A DNA stretch of 64,000 bases from Apostichopus japonicus (lineage: Eukaryota > Echinodermata > Holothuroidea > Aspidochirotida > Stichopodidae). The DNA is taken from contig NC_092576.1 in NCBI RefSeq assembly GCF_037975245.1, positions 26,363,611-26,427,610 of the forward strand, in the 5' to 3' direction. Below the pieces are notes generated by a model. The model worked only from the letters and a program-made list of their open reading frames with translations. It had not been told where the DNA came from and did no database searches. The first letter of the stretch is position 1. The number at the start of each line of letters is the position of its first letter. The translations under genes were made by a program, and so were the position numbers. Positions 62,191-64,000 of this stretch are shown piece after piece.

Positions 62191-64000
62191 TTGTAACGAA
62201 TACTGCTTTCTATATTACTAAGTTATTTATGGTGGCGCTTATCCACTAACCAGAATGTGCGACCTGTGGGAAATTCCCGCAGGATAGCCTGGTCGCAGAA
62301 CCACGTTGCTCGAGGCACAATATGATCAACCATCAAGGGAACATACTTACTATTACCAACCAGCATACACCATTAGTCCTACACAGCAAGAGATAAGAGC
62401 GCGAGTTTGGTAAAAGATTACTTACCTATAGGCTAGCAATACATAATCCACTATACTGCCACTTAGGGAGGAACATTTCGGAAGGGCTCGTTTTTGTTTT
62501 CTTGGTCGGTAGCGGCTAATCTGATCATATCTTTATTGGCTGTACCTGTGGTGCTAGTAACGGTCCTTACTCACTAAGGGCCCGAACCGTATCCGGCTAG
62601 TAGTATAATACCCGTAGGAGAAGGAAAACCAGATACCACCGTGAGGAGGGAGGTAATCATTTCAAGCAGTTTTCTAGGCACCGAGGATGGTGGATATTTT
62701 TAAAGAAGCAGGAAGGGTCTGATAGTACACAAATATTATTTATTGACAACCGGGCGGAGTTCGAAGAAACTGCCTATATGCTTATGTAGCAGAGTGCTAT
62801 TTTAGCCACTGTTACTATATCTTCCCCATGTGGTCAAACTCCTCCATTTGTGTTGATAACTATGTCATGTACATGGGTCATTTGACTTTCTAATACAATG
62901 GATGTCTGTTGGGAGTAAGTAGTGGTTGGCTAGAGAGAGTCGAGAAGTCTCTGGTCTGACTGTTTATCTTTTATCCACTTTTCTTTCTTTGTTTCCCTTT
63001 ATTTATTTTCTTGGCTCTGATTACTTCTGAGCTTCCTGTTCTCACCCCTTAAGCATTCCTGCGCTCCCAATATGTGTTTTGTGGTAACACCCCTTATATT
63101 ATACCTGTAAGGAAGCAGCATCTGGCTTCCTCGACTCTCATTTGTTTGTGGTCATCGGCCACCCTATAATTCTAAGGGTGAAGTTAAGATGTTTAGGGCT
63201 TAAAAACCTAGCTACATCCGATGGATGCATCTCTCATCTGCCGACACAAGCAGAGGCAACACCGTTACTACTCCTGAGAGAGAGAGAGTTGAAGACTATT
63301 TCTTATGTCTTCATGTATTCCTGCATATTGTGATTATTCAGGTAAGTGTATATTTTATACTTCTTGCAACTGCTTCCTAGGTTAGAGATATTAGTGTAAC
63401 TTAGGCTTATTTAATTGCCATGTACAGGTCCTTTAAATACTAATTTCCTATATTGAGTTTACCCCTGAAACTCCTTGTGAATGTGTTTTTTTTTATATTA
63501 TTTCTTTTACTATTTAAGTTGTGTTCTTTGCAAGTAACATTGCTGTATTATTGTTCAGTTTGCTATCGTAATGCTCACTAAATAATTATAATCCCATAAT
63601 ATTTAGGTGTCACATGGAAATTGAGTATTCTTCTGTATTGAGTATTCTTTAGTATTTAGTACATGTGCTACAGTACTGTACATATATTGCTCTTATCTAC
63701 TTTGTGACAGTTAACATGGTGCACATTATTTCTAATTAATATTCAATATTATTGTTAGTAGTGATCACCAAGGTCACTTTGCATACATTTTAATTGTTAA
63801 CAAGTTCTGCCATAAGAGCTGCTACTTCGAGTCCCTGAGGGGCTCTGTGCATGGTATCTTGCGTTACCATGGTAACAGAACCACAATGGGCAATGATACA
63901 TGGGCAGTATTGTTCATTTATACTGGAGAGTCATATTAAGGCAATTGTTTGTATACCTGTACTGTAAAACTTGTATTAATGTGTTGTATTAGTGATCTGC
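62191..64000. other. No gene seen
   Basis: AT-rich sequence with a 13-base GA run at about 63277-63289. No supported feature up to the end of the window. Confidence 0.5.

Overview
This is a eukaryotic window of about 64 kb, AT-rich and gene-poor, most likely from a marine deuterostome invertebrate. An echinoderm is my best guess. The reasons are frequent 'taggcctac' motifs, transposon families typical of sea urchin and sea cucumber genomes, and a Ty3/Gypsy element with the integrase-before-RT order known from deuterostomes. I see no intact single-copy host gene, no rRNA and no ordinary tRNA gene. Almost everything recognisable is mobile DNA in various stages of decay, often nested.

Layout. 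2.1-4.9 kb (-): a three-exon gene with a Cys-rich exon and a P2X7-C-terminal-like exon, carrying one premature stop. 5.38-5.71 kb: a complete hAT-type MITE with a perfect 8-bp target duplication. 7.36-10.29 kb: a Penelope-like element (RT and GIY-YIG endonuclease) split by an ORF1-only LINE. 11.56-16.31 kb: a large inverted repeat (arms about 1.5 kb, four perfect AGGTCA direct repeats) around another P2X7-C-like segment. 16.9-17.4 kb: a LINE ORF1 fragment that itself contains a 24-bp LINE insertion. 17.4-21.2 kb: the end of a hAT transposase, then a broken ubiquitin-specific protease (USP) reading frame followed by a broken DDE-type transposase. 22.6-29.0 kb: a chromo-barrel-like ORF and a four-exon THAP/DDE transposase gene of Kolobok type. 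29.5-32.1 kb: a tandem repeat, a tRNA-like SINE and an inverted copy of the P2X7-C-like segment. 32.6-34.1 kb: two LINE fragments, one with a 25-bp target duplication. 35.4-35.6 kb: a U2-snRNA-like repeat. 36.2-37.5 kb: a Gypsy gag/protease relic. 38.3-48.1 kb: a Mutator-like transposase gene, split by a second ORF1-only LINE (12/13-bp target duplication), with Tudor-like exons and a hairpin-bearing 201-bp tandem repeat inside. 49.8-56.0 kb: a complete LTR retrotransposon with apparently identical 671-bp LTRs, inserted into a second decayed THAP/DDE transposase. 57-64 kb: mostly unannotatable, with one more LINE tail and a 300-bp duplicated repeat.

How it fits together: one LINE family (three-CCHC ORF1, APE-type ORF2, 3' end CACGTAAAAAGC) appears seven times and has interrupted the Penelope and Mutator-like elements. 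The THAP/DDE family and the P2X7-C-like family also recur. The most interesting items are the ORF1-only LINE derivatives, the Gmr1-type LTR element, the USP next to a transposase, the large inverted repeat with nuclear-receptor-like sites, the U2-like repeat and the 24-bp LINE insertion. All calls rest on reading motifs by eye; no database search was possible.
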